Below, piece after piece: positions 1-6,813 of a stretch of 7,118 nt of DNA. The stretch is taken from assembly GCA_021778935.1 (NCBI GenBank), contig JAJYBQ010000131.1:1-7118 (forward strand), read 5' to 3'. This DNA is from Pseudomonadota bacterium. Lineage in GTDB: Bacteria > Pseudomonadota > Gammaproteobacteria > Burkholderiales > Burkholderiaceae. The position numbers and the translations under genes were made by a program. The notes beneath the pieces were generated by a model. It was not told the DNA's origin. It saw only the letters and a program-made list of their open reading frames with translations, and ran no database searches. Numbering within the stretch: the stretch's first letter is position 1; every line of letters begins with the position of its first letter.

Positions 1-1013
1 GGTACCTCACGGATGGCGTCTGGCAAACCCCGCCGTCGGCCTTTTACACCCAACTGGGGCAGTCCGCCGTGATCCTGTTTTTCATGATCACCGGATACCT
101 GTTTTGGGGAAAGGCGATCGACGCGCAAGGGAGCCTCGACTGGCGGACTCTGTACATCGGGCGGATATTTCGTATCGGCCCGATGTACTACCTGGTGACC
201 ACCGCGATGCTGGCGGTCGTCGTGGGAACGACCGGATTCCGGATGCAGGAACCGGCATCCGCACTCGCGCACGAGTTCGCCCGCTTGTCCCTATTGGGAT
301 ACTACGGCCCCGGGTCGATAAACGGCTACCCGAATGCGTGGGCAATTCTTGCCGGCGTCACCTGGACCCTCCATTACGAGTGGCTTTTCTATCTTCTGGT
401 CCTGCCGATCTCGGCAATCTTCTTCGGCAAGCGAAGGGTTCATCTCCCCTACACGGCAACGGGATTCATCGTGGCAATTGCGATGCTCTTCCACCATCCA
501 AGCGTAAACGCCACGGCGTATGCCGCGTTCTTCACCGGGATGCTCTGTTCGTCCCTGCGCACCACCGGCTTCGCCATTGACCCGCGGCAACCCGCGAACC
601 CGATCGGATCGGGAATTTGCCTGCTGGTGCTTGGAATTCTGATCAACATGCCGAGCGCATATTCCCCGATCCCGGTCCTGCTGCTCGCCGCGCTCTTTCT
701 GCTGATCAGCTCCGGCTGCACCATTTTTGGCATCCTGAATTGGCGTTCGTCGAAACGGCTGGGCGAGATCAGTTACGGAATCTACCTGCTGCATGGGCTG
801 GTCCTGTATGCCAGCCTCCGTCCCCATCTCGTCCGCGGGTTTGCGCTTCGCTCCGCTGCGACATATTGGGGGGTTGTGCTCGTTGCCGCCACGGCCTTGA
901 TCGTTGCGGCACTGACCGCCCACGTCGCCGTCGAGAAACCGGGCATCCGGATCGGGCGTCGGATTGCGGTCCGCCTGAAGAAACCGCTCCTGTTACCGGA
1001 AAAAGTGCCGTGA
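1..1013 (+). CDS. Acyltransferase-3 family membrane protein (probable sugar O-acyltransferase), 5' end missing
   Basis: The gene is open from the left edge (first full codon at base 3) to a TGA at 1011-1013. 336 residues are visible and the start lies outside the window. Features of the acyltransferase-3 family (PF01757, the OafA/NodX type) are clear. FFMITGYLFW (visible residues 26-35) corresponds to the family's FFxISGFL block after the first helix. An R-rich RIFRIGPMYYL stretch follows near residue 54. TWTLHYEWLFYL (about 120-131) corresponds to the WSLxxExxFY block, with E126. SYGIYLLHG (257-265) is the usual late block. Many hydrophobic helices run to the C-terminus, so the protein sits in the inner membrane. 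The family moves acyl groups, usually acetyl, onto extracytoplasmic sugars. The first helix with the expected catalytic His is lost with the missing 5' end (perhaps about 60 residues, by comparison with relatives). No SGNH domain follows, so this is the stand-alone form. The sugar substrate is unknown. Confidence 0.9.
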   Translation, partial: YLTDGVWQTPPSAFYTQLGQSAVILFFMITGYLFWGKAIDAQGSLDWRTLYIGRIFRIGPMYYLVTTAMLAVVVGTTGFRMQEPASALAHEFARLSLLGYYGPGSINGYPNAWAILAGVTWTLHYEWLFYLLVLPISAIFFGKRRVHLPYTATGFIVAIAMLFHHPSVNATAYAAFFTGMLCSSLRTTGFAIDPRQPANPIGSGICLLVLGILINMPSAYSPIPVLLLAALFLLISSGCTIFGILNWRSSKRLGEISYGIYLLHGLVLYASLRPHLVRGFALRSAATYWGVVLVAATALIVAALTAHVAVEKPGIRIGRRIAVRLKKPLLLPEKVP

Positions 1014-1043
1014 AGTGCGCCCTGCCGACAGGAAGGAATCCGA

Positions 1044-2045
1044 CTACCCTTTTCGCAGCATCCGTTTGACCTGCAGCACCGGCGCATACACCTGCGGACA
1101 CCCCGCGAGCAGCATCATCCGCAAACGCAGCGCCGGCTTCACGTCGCGCCGTCCGACCGCCAGCGAAATGCACGCCGGAAAATTCGGTGCCGCGAACATC
1201 GCCCGGATGAACTGTTCCCGCGCCCGTTGCACCGCCAGCGCCGCCCGCATCGGCTCACCCAGCCCAACGACCTCCGCATCGCGCTGCAGCTGTTCGACTT
1301 CCGCCAGCGCAAACCGGTTTCCGCGCTGAAACCGAGCCAGCATTTCCCCCACCGACGCCGGGGTCCGCTTGCCCGACAATCCACCCCGGCGATACCGGAC
1401 CAGCGGCTCGCGCAGACTGGCCGCACCCCCGGAAACGATCGCCCGGAAGGTCATGATCTGGTCTTCCGCCGCGGCTCCCGCCATCATGGGCCCGAACCGG
1501 TCGAACAGTCGTCGCGACCACGCATGTGCCGCCCCGACGAGATATGGGCGCTTCGCGGTCCACTCCGGCAGGCCGCGATAGGCGCCCAGGTCGTCGGGCG
1601 CGATCCGCCCATGCAGTGCGCCGGCGTCATCCATGTCGACGAGGTCGGTGGCAATCAGATCGCTTTGCTTCCCGCGTGCAAGCCAGAATCGGACGACCCG
1701 TTCGCAGCGTTCCGGAACGGAAATGTCGTCTCCGGCCGCAACGAACAGTAGTTCCCCGCGCGCCATCGCTGCAAGCCGCGACAGATGCGCGCTGATCCCC
1801 TCGTTGATTTCGTTGCGGCGGACGGTGACGCGATGTGGGCCCTGGTAGCCGCGCACCGCGGATTCGATCGCCGCAACCGTGCCGTCCGTCGACGCATCGT
1901 CCGAGATCAGGATCTCGGTCGGTTCCCAGGTTTGCGCGAGCGCGCTGCGCACGGCATCCGCGACGAATCGTTCCTGGTTGTAGGCGACCAGCAGGATGGA
2001 CACCAAGGGGCGGCTCGCCGCCGCGTCATTGTTCGATTGCCCCAT
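1044..2045 (-). CDS. Family 2 glycosyltransferase (GT-A fold)
   Basis: This 333-residue protein is a nucleotide-sugar-dependent inverting glycosyltransferase, probably cytoplasmic or at the inner face of the membrane. The GT2 N-terminal core is plain: PLVSILLVAYNQ (13-24), the nucleotide-binding SDDASTDGT (48-56), a DXD-type AAGDD (103-107) that would hold the metal and UDP/GDP-sugar, and an ED pair (194-195) in the position of the catalytic base. The C-terminal third is basic and Arg-rich with no clear membrane helix. I chose the ATG at 2045 because the GT2 core begins 12 residues later. The open frame continues upstream to 2165, but that stretch has no family sequence and would run into the divergent gene. 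The Shine-Dalgarno match is poor: GGA lies directly before the ATG. The gene is convergent with the acyltransferase on its left and divergent from the GT4 gene on its right. Donor and acceptor sugars cannot be predicted. Confidence 0.93.
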   Translation of the reverse strand: MGQSNNDAAASRPLVSILLVAYNQERFVADAVRSALAQTWEPTEILISDDASTDGTVAAIESAVRGYQGPHRVTVRRNEINEGISAHLSRLAAMARGELLFVAAGDDISVPERCERVVRFWLARGKQSDLIATDLVDMDDAGALHGRIAPDDLGAYRGLPEWTAKRPYLVGAAHAWSRRLFDRFGPMMAGAAAEDQIMTFRAIVSGGAASLREPLVRYRRGGLSGKRTPASVGEMLARFQRGNRFALAEVEQLQRDAEVVGLGEPMRAALAVQRAREQFIRAMFAAPNFPACISLAVGRRDVKPALRLRMMLLAGCPQVYAPVLQVKRMLRKG

Positions 2046-2080
2046 TCCGAAGTGCAAAAGCCCAGTGCGTCGCTGTCGTA

Positions 2081-2110
2081 GGACGGGCCATGGTACCGAA
2101 ATATCCGTCC
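2081..2110. promoter_or_regulatory. Inverted repeat in the divergent promoter region (possible operator)
   Basis: GGACGG (2081-2086) and its exact reverse complement CCGTCC (2105-2110) are separated by 18 bases. They lie in the 79-base gap between the two divergently transcribed glycosyltransferase genes. The right arm ends two bases before the TAGAAT box, where a bound regulator could affect transcription in either direction. The arms are only six bases and GC-rich, so chance occurrence is quite possible. I found no convincing promoter for the leftward GT2 gene here; TACGAC on the - strand (2080-2075) is the best weak -10 candidate. Confidence 0.2.
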
Positions 2111-2112
2111 CG

Positions 2113-2118
2113 TAGAAT
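2113..2118 (+). promoter_or_regulatory. -10 box for the GT4 gene, placed for a leaderless transcript
   Basis: TAGAAT matches the sigma-70 -10 consensus TATAAT at five of six positions. Its last base is separated from the ATG at 2125 by six bases, the usual distance from a -10 box to the transcription start. The mRNA would therefore begin at or next to the start codon. In agreement, no purine-rich Shine-Dalgarno sequence precedes the ATG. The -35 region is weak: TGGTAC at 2091-2096, with a 16-base spacer. The promoter call rests on the -10 box and its spacing alone. Confidence 0.45.
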
Positions 2119-2124
2119 TCCGGG

Positions 2125-3210
2125 ATGGCCATCATCGAAATTGCGCTTACCGCCCAGGCGCTCAAGAACGCGGGCGGCGCCGAGCGCTACACCCGCGACG
2201 TGATCGCCGGCCTGCACCGGATGGGGATCCGGCCGACGCTGTTCGCGCGCGAGATCGACCGGGAACTGGACGAATCCGGCTGGGTCGACGCCCAGCCGCT
2301 CAACGTGCGCTGGGCGCCGCGCCCGCTGCGCAATCTCGCGTTCAACTGGATGCTGGCTCGCCGCCTGCGCGGCCACCGCCCGCGCTGCCTCTTCGCGATC
2401 AATCATTCGCCCTATGCCGATGTCGCGCTGTGCGGCGGAACCCACCCGGGATTCCTGGAAAGCATGGGGCAGCGCACCCGCCAGCGCGACCTCTGGCAGG
2501 TCGCGCTGGAACAGAAGACCTACGCGAATGCGCACACGATCATCGCCCACTCGCAATTGATGGCCGGGGAACTGCGGCGCTTCTATGGCATTCCCGAGGA
2601 AAAGATCCGCGTTCTGTACCCCCCCGTCGACACGGCGCGATTCCGCCCGCTCGACCCGGCCGAGCGGCTTGCAGCGCGACGGCAACTCGGCCTCCCGGAA
2701 AACCGGATCGTCTTCGGGTTTTCCTCGACCGGCCACGAACGGAAAGGCTACGGCCTGCTCGAACCATTCTTCGCCGCCACGCGGATGCCGATCTGCCTCG
2801 CCGTAGCCGGGCGGCCGATTCCGCGGGAAAGCGAAACGATCCGCTACGTCGGCTACCAGAAGAACATCGAACGGTTTTTTGCCGCCGTGGATTTCACCAT
2901 CGTCGCCTCAATCTATGAACCATTCGGCCTGGTCGGGGTGGAGTCGGTTCTCTGCGGAACGCCGCTGGTCATCGCCGACAACGTCGGATCGGAGGAAGCG
3001 ATCGCGGACGAAGCGAAGATCGTTTTCTCCCGAAGAAAAGCGGGAGATTTCGCGCGTGCAATCGACGTTGCCCTGAGCCATGGGCGGGCCGGAAATGCGC
3101 GCATCGCGCGCCCGATCGACAGTCTGCGCTATGCACCCGACGTCGACACACACGTCAGGGAGTTGTATCGGATCCTTACGCCCGACACGCAAACCAGATC
3201 GAAATCCTAG
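2125..3210 (+). CDS. Family 4 glycosyltransferase (GT-B fold, WaaG-like)
   Basis: This 361-residue protein is a retaining nucleotide-sugar glycosyltransferase, expected at the cytoplasmic face of the inner membrane. The N-terminal acceptor domain carries the glycine-rich GGAERY loop (17-22), and H107 in GGTHPG is a candidate active-site residue. The donor domain has GHERKG (203-208), whose Arg/Lys usually bind the donor phosphates, and the family's EX7E signature EPFGLVGVE (E265, E273). Length and motif spacing are normal for GT4 enzymes such as the LPS core glucosyltransferase WaaG; overall style is WaaG-like, but substrate is not predictable. The ATG at 2125 is supported because AIIEIAL is the expected first beta strand, and TAGAAT sits just upstream with no Shine-Dalgarno sequence. 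The next gene on this strand begins within 120 bases, so the two are probably co-transcribed. GC content is high here (43 of 60 bases in 2341-2400), like the dnaE tail. Confidence 0.93.
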   Translation: MAIIEIALTAQALKNAGGAERYTRDVIAGLHRMGIRPTLFAREIDRELDESGWVDAQPLNVRWAPRPLRNLAFNWMLARRLRGHRPRCLFAINHSPYADVALCGGTHPGFLESMGQRTRQRDLWQVALEQKTYANAHTIIAHSQLMAGELRRFYGIPEEKIRVLYPPVDTARFRPLDPAERLAARRQLGLPENRIVFGFSSTGHERKGYGLLEPFFAATRMPICLAVAGRPIPRESETIRYVGYQKNIERFFAAVDFTIVASIYEPFGLVGVESVLCGTPLVIADNVGSEEAIADEAKIVFSRRKAGDFARAIDVALSHGRAGNARIARPIDSLRYAPDVDTHVRELYRILTPDTQTRSKS

Positions 3211-3329
3211 TGCCTCGCATTCACAAGGGCTGGAAGCCGCATTGGGACCACCCGACCATCTCCACCCGAACGCATGCGGACGATTTCCACCACGGCGCGG
3301 GAACGATCCGCCGTACGCCAAATGACGCC

Positions 3330-5231
3330 ATGATCCAACCCAAGGAGAGTGACGCCTGGCACCCGAAATACCGGCCGGATATCGACGGGTTGCGCGCCAT
3401 CGCCATCCTGTCGGTGCTGTCATACCACGCCGATCCGTCATGGTTGCGCGGCGGATTTTCCGGGGTCGACGTCTTTTTCGTAATTTCGGGCTATCTGATC
3501 ACGCTGATCGTATCTACCAACCTCGAAGCCGACCGGTTCCAATTTCGAGATTTCTATTTTCGGCGCGTTGCCCGCATTTTTCCCGCACTATTGGTCGTGC
3601 TCCTGGCCTGCTACGCGGTCGGATGGTGGAATCTCGTCGATGTGGAGTACAAAGAGCTCGGCAAAGAAATCGCTGCAGCGTCTGGATTTGTCGCGAACCT
3701 CGTGCTCTGGAATGAAACCGGCTATTTCGATGCCGCTGCGAGAACCAAGCCGCTGCTCCACCTCTGGTCGTTGGGCGTGGAGGAGCAGTTCTACCTTTTC
3801 TGGCCACTTGCGCTGTGGTGGGCGCGCCGACTTCGCTGGCGCGCATCCCATGTAGCCATCGGCATCGGTCTGGCATCGTTCGCCACCAATCTCTGGGTCG
3901 TCCGACACGCTCCTGCCGCCGACTTCTATTCGCCGCTTACGCGCTTCTGGGAACTCATGGCAGGCGGCTGGCTTGCACTGCGCCACCACGAATCCGGAAC
4001 ATCCGGACGTGTGGGCAGCCTCCTGGGGCCGCTCGGCGCCGCCCTCATTCTTGGGTCGATCGTGCTGCTCCGACATCAGGGGTTTCCGGGGTGGAAAGCG
4101 ATCTTTCCCGTCGTCGGCGCGATGTCGCTGATCGCCGCGGGCGCGGACGGCTGGATCAACCGCCACGTCCTTGCACACCGAGCGCTCGTGCGCATCGGCC
4201 TGATCAGCTTTTCGCTATATCTCTGGCATTGGCCGCTGCTGGTATTCGCCTACGCCATCCACGGATCCTGGCCGCACGGGACCGTCTTGGGCGGACTCCT
4301 GACCGGGAGTTTCCTGCTGGCATGGGTCACCTATGCGCTCGTCGAGACGCCGATGCGCCGTCCTCTCCGGCGCGGACGAGTCGTGGCGTGGACGGCGGTG
4401 GCCATGGTGCTCACCGGGTTTATCGGCTACAAGACCTATACCCGCAACGGCCTGACGTTCCGGCTGGACGCCATGGCAGAAAAATTCGTTACCGTCGAAG
4501 ACAGCGGAAAAACCATGGCCGCATGGCGCGATGACGCATGTTTCCTCGAGCACGAAGGCCAGCACTTTGCAACGCAATGTCTCGAACCCGGCAACCTTCC
4601 GTTGGTTGTGCTATGGGGTGATTCACATGCCGCGCAGTTCTACCCCGGACTGCACTCCCTGCAAAAAACGTACCCCTTCCGGATCGCGCAATACACCACG
4701 TCCGGCTGTGTTCCGTTCGTCAATGCCCCGGATCCGCGCCCTCTATGTCATCGCGACAATGCCGCCGCGCTCTCCGCCATGGCAAAGGTCCGGCCGGCGC
4801 TTGTGCTGCTTAGCGCAAGCTGGACCATGGCGAATCTGGGGCAACTGCCCGAAACGGTACGCGATCTACGAAGGGCCGGCGTTCACCGTATCGCCGTCAT
4901 CGGCCCGACGCCAGTCTGGACGCAACTCCTGTCGAAGCTCTATTTCCTGTACTGGCGTCAAAACCACCAAATACTCCCCCGCCGTTCCCGCTTCGGTGTT
5001 GCTGAGGATGTGGCACCGGTCGACACTGCCGCGCGCCAACTCGCGGATCGCCTCAATCTGGTCTATCTTTCGCCCTTCGATGCGCTTTGCAACACGAACG
5101 GCTGCGATACGCGCATCGGCCCCGGGCGGGGAGTCATCACGACCTTTGACGATTCGCACCTGACCCTGTCGGTATCGAACCGCTTGATGCGACAGTTCGC
5201 GCCGACTCTGTTCGGACCTCCCCCCAAGTAG
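3330..5231 (+). CDS. AT3-SGNH fusion O-acyltransferase (OafA-like)
   Basis: This 633-residue two-domain membrane enzyme is predicted to acylate, usually acetylate, LPS or another surface glycan on the periplasmic side. The N-terminal acyltransferase-3 domain (about 15-360) opens with YRPDIDGLRAIA, containing the family Arg (R22). H33 is the expected catalytic His, FFVISGYLI follows, and WSLGVEEQFYLFW carries E151/E152. About ten hydrophobic helices follow. The C-terminal periplasmic SGNH hydrolase-like domain has the nucleophile block GDSHA (430-434, S432) and the last block DDSH (607-610), so the Ser-Asp-His set looks intact. Total length is normal for these fusions. The start is uncertain. 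The ATG at 3330 lies about 15 residues before the conserved block but has a poor ribosome binding site. The frame is open back to a GTG at 3210 that overlaps the GT4 stop (TAGTG), which would add 40 hydrophilic residues. I prefer 3330. The gene probably shares a transcript with the GT4 gene. Confidence 0.93.
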   Translation: MIQPKESDAWHPKYRPDIDGLRAIAILSVLSYHADPSWLRGGFSGVDVFFVISGYLITLIVSTNLEADRFQFRDFYFRRVARIFPALLVVLLACYAVGWWNLVDVEYKELGKEIAAASGFVANLVLWNETGYFDAAARTKPLLHLWSLGVEEQFYLFWPLALWWARRLRWRASHVAIGIGLASFATNLWVVRHAPAADFYSPLTRFWELMAGGWLALRHHESGTSGRVGSLLGPLGAALILGSIVLLRHQGFPGWKAIFPVVGAMSLIAAGADGWINRHVLAHRALVRIGLISFSLYLWHWPLLVFAYAIHGSWPHGTVLGGLLTGSFLLAWVTYALVETPMRRPLRRGRVVAWTAVAMVLTGFIGYKTYTRNGLTFRLDAMAEKFVTVEDSGKTMAAWRDDACFLEHEGQHFATQCLEPGNLPLVVLWGDSHAAQFYPGLHSLQKTYPFRIAQYTTSGCVPFVNAPDPRPLCHRDNAAALSAMAKVRPALVLLSASWTMANLGQLPETVRDLRRAGVHRIAVIGPTPVWTQLLSKLYFLYWRQNHQILPRRSRFGVAEDVAPVDTAARQLADRLNLVYLSPFDALCNTNGCDTRIGPGRGVITTFDDSHLTLSVSNRLMRQFAPTLFGPPPK

Positions 5232-5240
5232 GCCACGCAT

Positions 5241-5260
5241 CCGGTCCTTCGGCACACCGG
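5241..5260. other. Small hairpin in the convergent gap
   Basis: CCGGT (5241-5245) pairs with ACCGG (5256-5260). CC and GG inside the loop can extend the stem to seven pairs with a three-base bulge. It lies 10 bases past the SGNH acyltransferase stop and is the first of two hairpins in the gap. No T tract follows, so it is at most a helper structure for ending transcription or protecting the 3' end of the mRNA. Confidence 0.25.
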
Positions 5261-5270
5261 GCGATCCGAC

Positions 5271-5300
5271 TCGCCGCGGGAAGCGTCATCTTCCCGGCGA
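5271..5300. terminator. Possible bidirectional terminator hairpin between convergent genes
   Basis: TCGCC (5271-5275) and GGGAAG (5278-5283) pair with CTTCCC (5290-5295) and GGCGA (5296-5300). This gives 11 base pairs with a two-base bulge and a six-base loop. It lies in the 78-base space between the SGNH acyltransferase stop (5231) and the stop of the leftward ligase-like gene (5310), where both transcripts need to end. On the + strand it is followed by the pyrimidine stretch TCTTCCGTCT, which is not a true T run; on the - strand no T run follows. It may act weakly as an intrinsic terminator or only stabilise mRNA ends. Confidence 0.4.
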
Positions 5301-5309
5301 TCTTCCGTC

Positions 5310-6641
5310 TCAGGGAACCTCTGAACAAGCCACTGCGCCGCCTGATCTTGCGCCGTCACGAGCAATTCCTTCCCGCCTGCGCACCTCAATCATTGCCAAC
5401 AGGGTCGCGCTCAATGCCGCCAACAAATCGCACGTCATGTCCAGAGCGATCACATCATTGGTCAGTCCATCGATCACCGTGGAGAACAAAATCGCCATTC
5501 CCCCGTATGCGGCAGTTCGGACGAACGGGTCCGGTGATCGGTGATCGCGCAAGAAATAAATCCCCATGCCGAAATAGAACAGCAGCAGACACGCGATACC
5601 GATGAGCCCCATCCCTGCAATGGTGGTGAAGAATTCGCTGTGTTTGTATTCGCCCGCCGCCTCCGGCCGAACTTGATTACGCCGAATCAGATCGTTGATT
5701 CCGTCGGCGATCTTCCCTCGGCCAACGCCATACACCGGATGCGTCTCGAACAACTTCCATGCCGCTTGCCAGTATTGCAGCCGCAGCCCGATCGCAGTGT
5801 TTTCGTCGCCATGCTGAAATGCGACGAGATTGGAACGAATATCAGAAATCCGGGAGTGGACATAACTGGTCGAATACAAACCCGCTCCGCCAATGGCGAT
5901 GATCGCGACGGCAAGAACATTCTTTTTCCAACTGAAGATCCACCCCTGCTGCGCCATGAACAGGATCAGGAACACGGGAATCAGGATCAGCGCGCTGCGC
6001 GCCCCGGTCGCGTAGACAGCGTACAGCCCCAACAACAGCGCGATCGATCGAACGGCGAGTGCGGCCCAACCTCGCCTCACATCCCAGCCCGCTGCCAGCA
6101 ATGCCAGAAACGCCAGTAGCAACACCGTATTTCCCATCGGGAGTGGATTGGTGAACGAGTTGCAGAAGCGATCCATCGCACTCCATCCGCCTGGCGGCCG
6201 GTACAGGATCGCCGTCATCCCGACGGTGATCGCGCCGACCGCACATCCCCATCCGACGGCCCGCAAATGACGGAACGGGATGCAGCACAACATCAAGAAA
6301 ACCGGCAGACCCAGCGCAAAGCGGATGAGCGTGTCGAATGTTTGCGGCAACCAAAACCGGTAGACGATCTGTTGGCCGACCGCGCCACCCAGCATCGCGA
6401 GCATTCCGACCGTGAACCAGCGGTAGGTGCGCAATGGCGCGAAATATTCGCCGCTCCCACGATTGGCAATGGCGAATCCGATCGACAGCAACGCAAGCAG
6501 GAGATAACCGCTGCTCGTGCCGTGGCGCACCACGAGATTCAATGCCGGGATGAGAAACAGCAACGCCGACGCAACTGCTACCAGCCAACCAGGGACTTTC
6601 ACGGCGACGGCACTATCGCCATCGCGGACCGCTGATGCCAC
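5310..6641 (-). CDS. O-antigen ligase/polymerase family membrane protein (WaaL-like, Wzy_C domain)
   Basis: This 443-residue protein has about 12 hydrophobic segments, starting near residue 18, and a large hydrophilic loop at about 256-333 between segments 9 and 10. That is the topology of WaaL-type ligases (PF04932). GARSALI (213-219) corresponds to the start of the Wzy_C block, and HPVYGVGRGK (301-310) is the familiar HPxxGVG motif in the big periplasmic loop. H334-S335 followed by nine residues and G345-L-I-G348 fits the published WaaL signature H[NSQ]X9GXX[GTY]. The likely role is periplasmic transfer of lipid-linked glycan to lipid A-core. Wzy polymerases and PglL-type protein glycosyltransferases share the fold and cannot be excluded. 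The start is a GTG at 6641, chosen because AAGGGGAG lies six bases upstream. The gene follows dnaE on the same strand, with 172 bases between them and its own -10 box. GC is lower than in dnaE (34 of 60 in both 5461-5520 and 6241-6300). Confidence 0.9.
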   Translation of the reverse strand: MASAVRDGDSAVAVKVPGWLVAVASALLFLIPALNLVVRHGTSSGYLLLALLSIGFAIANRGSGEYFAPLRTYRWFTVGMLAMLGGAVGQQIVYRFWLPQTFDTLIRFALGLPVFLMLCCIPFRHLRAVGWGCAVGAITVGMTAILYRPPGGWSAMDRFCNSFTNPLPMGNTVLLLAFLALLAAGWDVRRGWAALAVRSIALLLGLYAVYATGARSALILIPVFLILFMAQQGWIFSWKKNVLAVAIIAIGGAGLYSTSYVHSRISDIRSNLVAFQHGDENTAIGLRLQYWQAAWKLFETHPVYGVGRGKIADGINDLIRRNQVRPEAAGEYKHSEFFTTIAGMGLIGIACLLLFYFGMGIYFLRDHRSPDPFVRTAAYGGMAILFSTVIDGLTNDVIALDMTCDLLAALSATLLAMIEVRRREGIARDGARSGGAVACSEVP

Positions 6642-6647
6642 GCTATG

Positions 6648-6655
6648 CTCCCCTT
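6648..6655 (-). promoter_or_regulatory. Shine-Dalgarno sequence that fixes the GTG start of the ligase-like gene
   Basis: On the - strand AAGGGGAG is followed by six bases and then GTG (6641-6639). An ATG slightly further upstream, overlapping this region, is out of frame with the protein. Purine content and spacing are good, so the GTG start is favoured. Confidence 0.6.
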
Positions 6656-6679
6656 CCCGCTCATAAGAGACGGCGCCGG

Positions 6680-6685
6680 ATTATA
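6680..6685 (-). promoter_or_regulatory. -10 box of the ligase-like gene
   Basis: The - strand reads TATAAT, a perfect sigma-70 -10 hexamer and unusual in sequence this GC-rich. Transcription would begin near 6673, giving a leader of about 30 bases that contains the Shine-Dalgarno sequence. No good -35 hexamer is found at 16-18 bases spacing (CAGAAT, GCAGAA or GGCAGA). The promoter may therefore be weak or activator-dependent. It suggests the gene is expressed separately from dnaE. Confidence 0.45.
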
Positions 6686-6813
6686 GGACCGACCTCGGAA
6701 GATTCTGCCCGATCCACCTTGCACTCCGATTAATCATCCGTTACCCCCCGCGCCCGGCGGCCCACATTCCGTGCCCATTCGGCACATGCCGCGGTTCGCG
6801 ACGACATATTTCT

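Noticed and set aside
291..923. 210-codon open frame on - opposite the left acyltransferase
   Set aside because: It has the composition of a mirror frame (Gln, Arg, Gly rich, no motif) over a convincing acyltransferase-3 coding sequence.
1014..1043. Possible terminator in the 30-base gap between the left acyltransferase and the GT2 gene
   Set aside because: The only stem is CCTG/CAGG with a four-base loop (1021-1032), too short and without an adjacent T run on either strand.
1227..1751. 174-codon open frame on + opposite the GT2 gene
   Set aside because: It is rich in Arg, Pro and His with no recognisable fold, and it lies over a clear GT2 coding sequence with all core motifs on the - strand.
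1901..1918. Near-perfect palindrome CCGAGATC-AG-GATCTCGG
   Set aside because: It lies inside the GT2 coding sequence exactly where the conserved EILISDD strand is encoded, so codon constraints explain it. No other site feature is nearby.
2046..2165. 40-residue N-terminal extension of the GT2 protein
   Set aside because: It would overlap the GT4 start and the divergent promoter region and contains nothing typical of GT2 enzymes; the core domain begins just after the ATG at 2045.
5541..6119. 192-codon open frame on + opposite the ligase-like gene
   Set aside because: Its translation is hydrophilic, low in pattern and has no family motif. The opposite strand encodes a complete membrane protein with a good start and the WaaL motif. 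Long antisense frames are common in GC-rich DNA.
6757..6790. Possible dnaE terminator
   Set aside because: GTGCC/GGCAC on the - strand gives only five pairs and is followed by G-rich, not T-rich, sequence.
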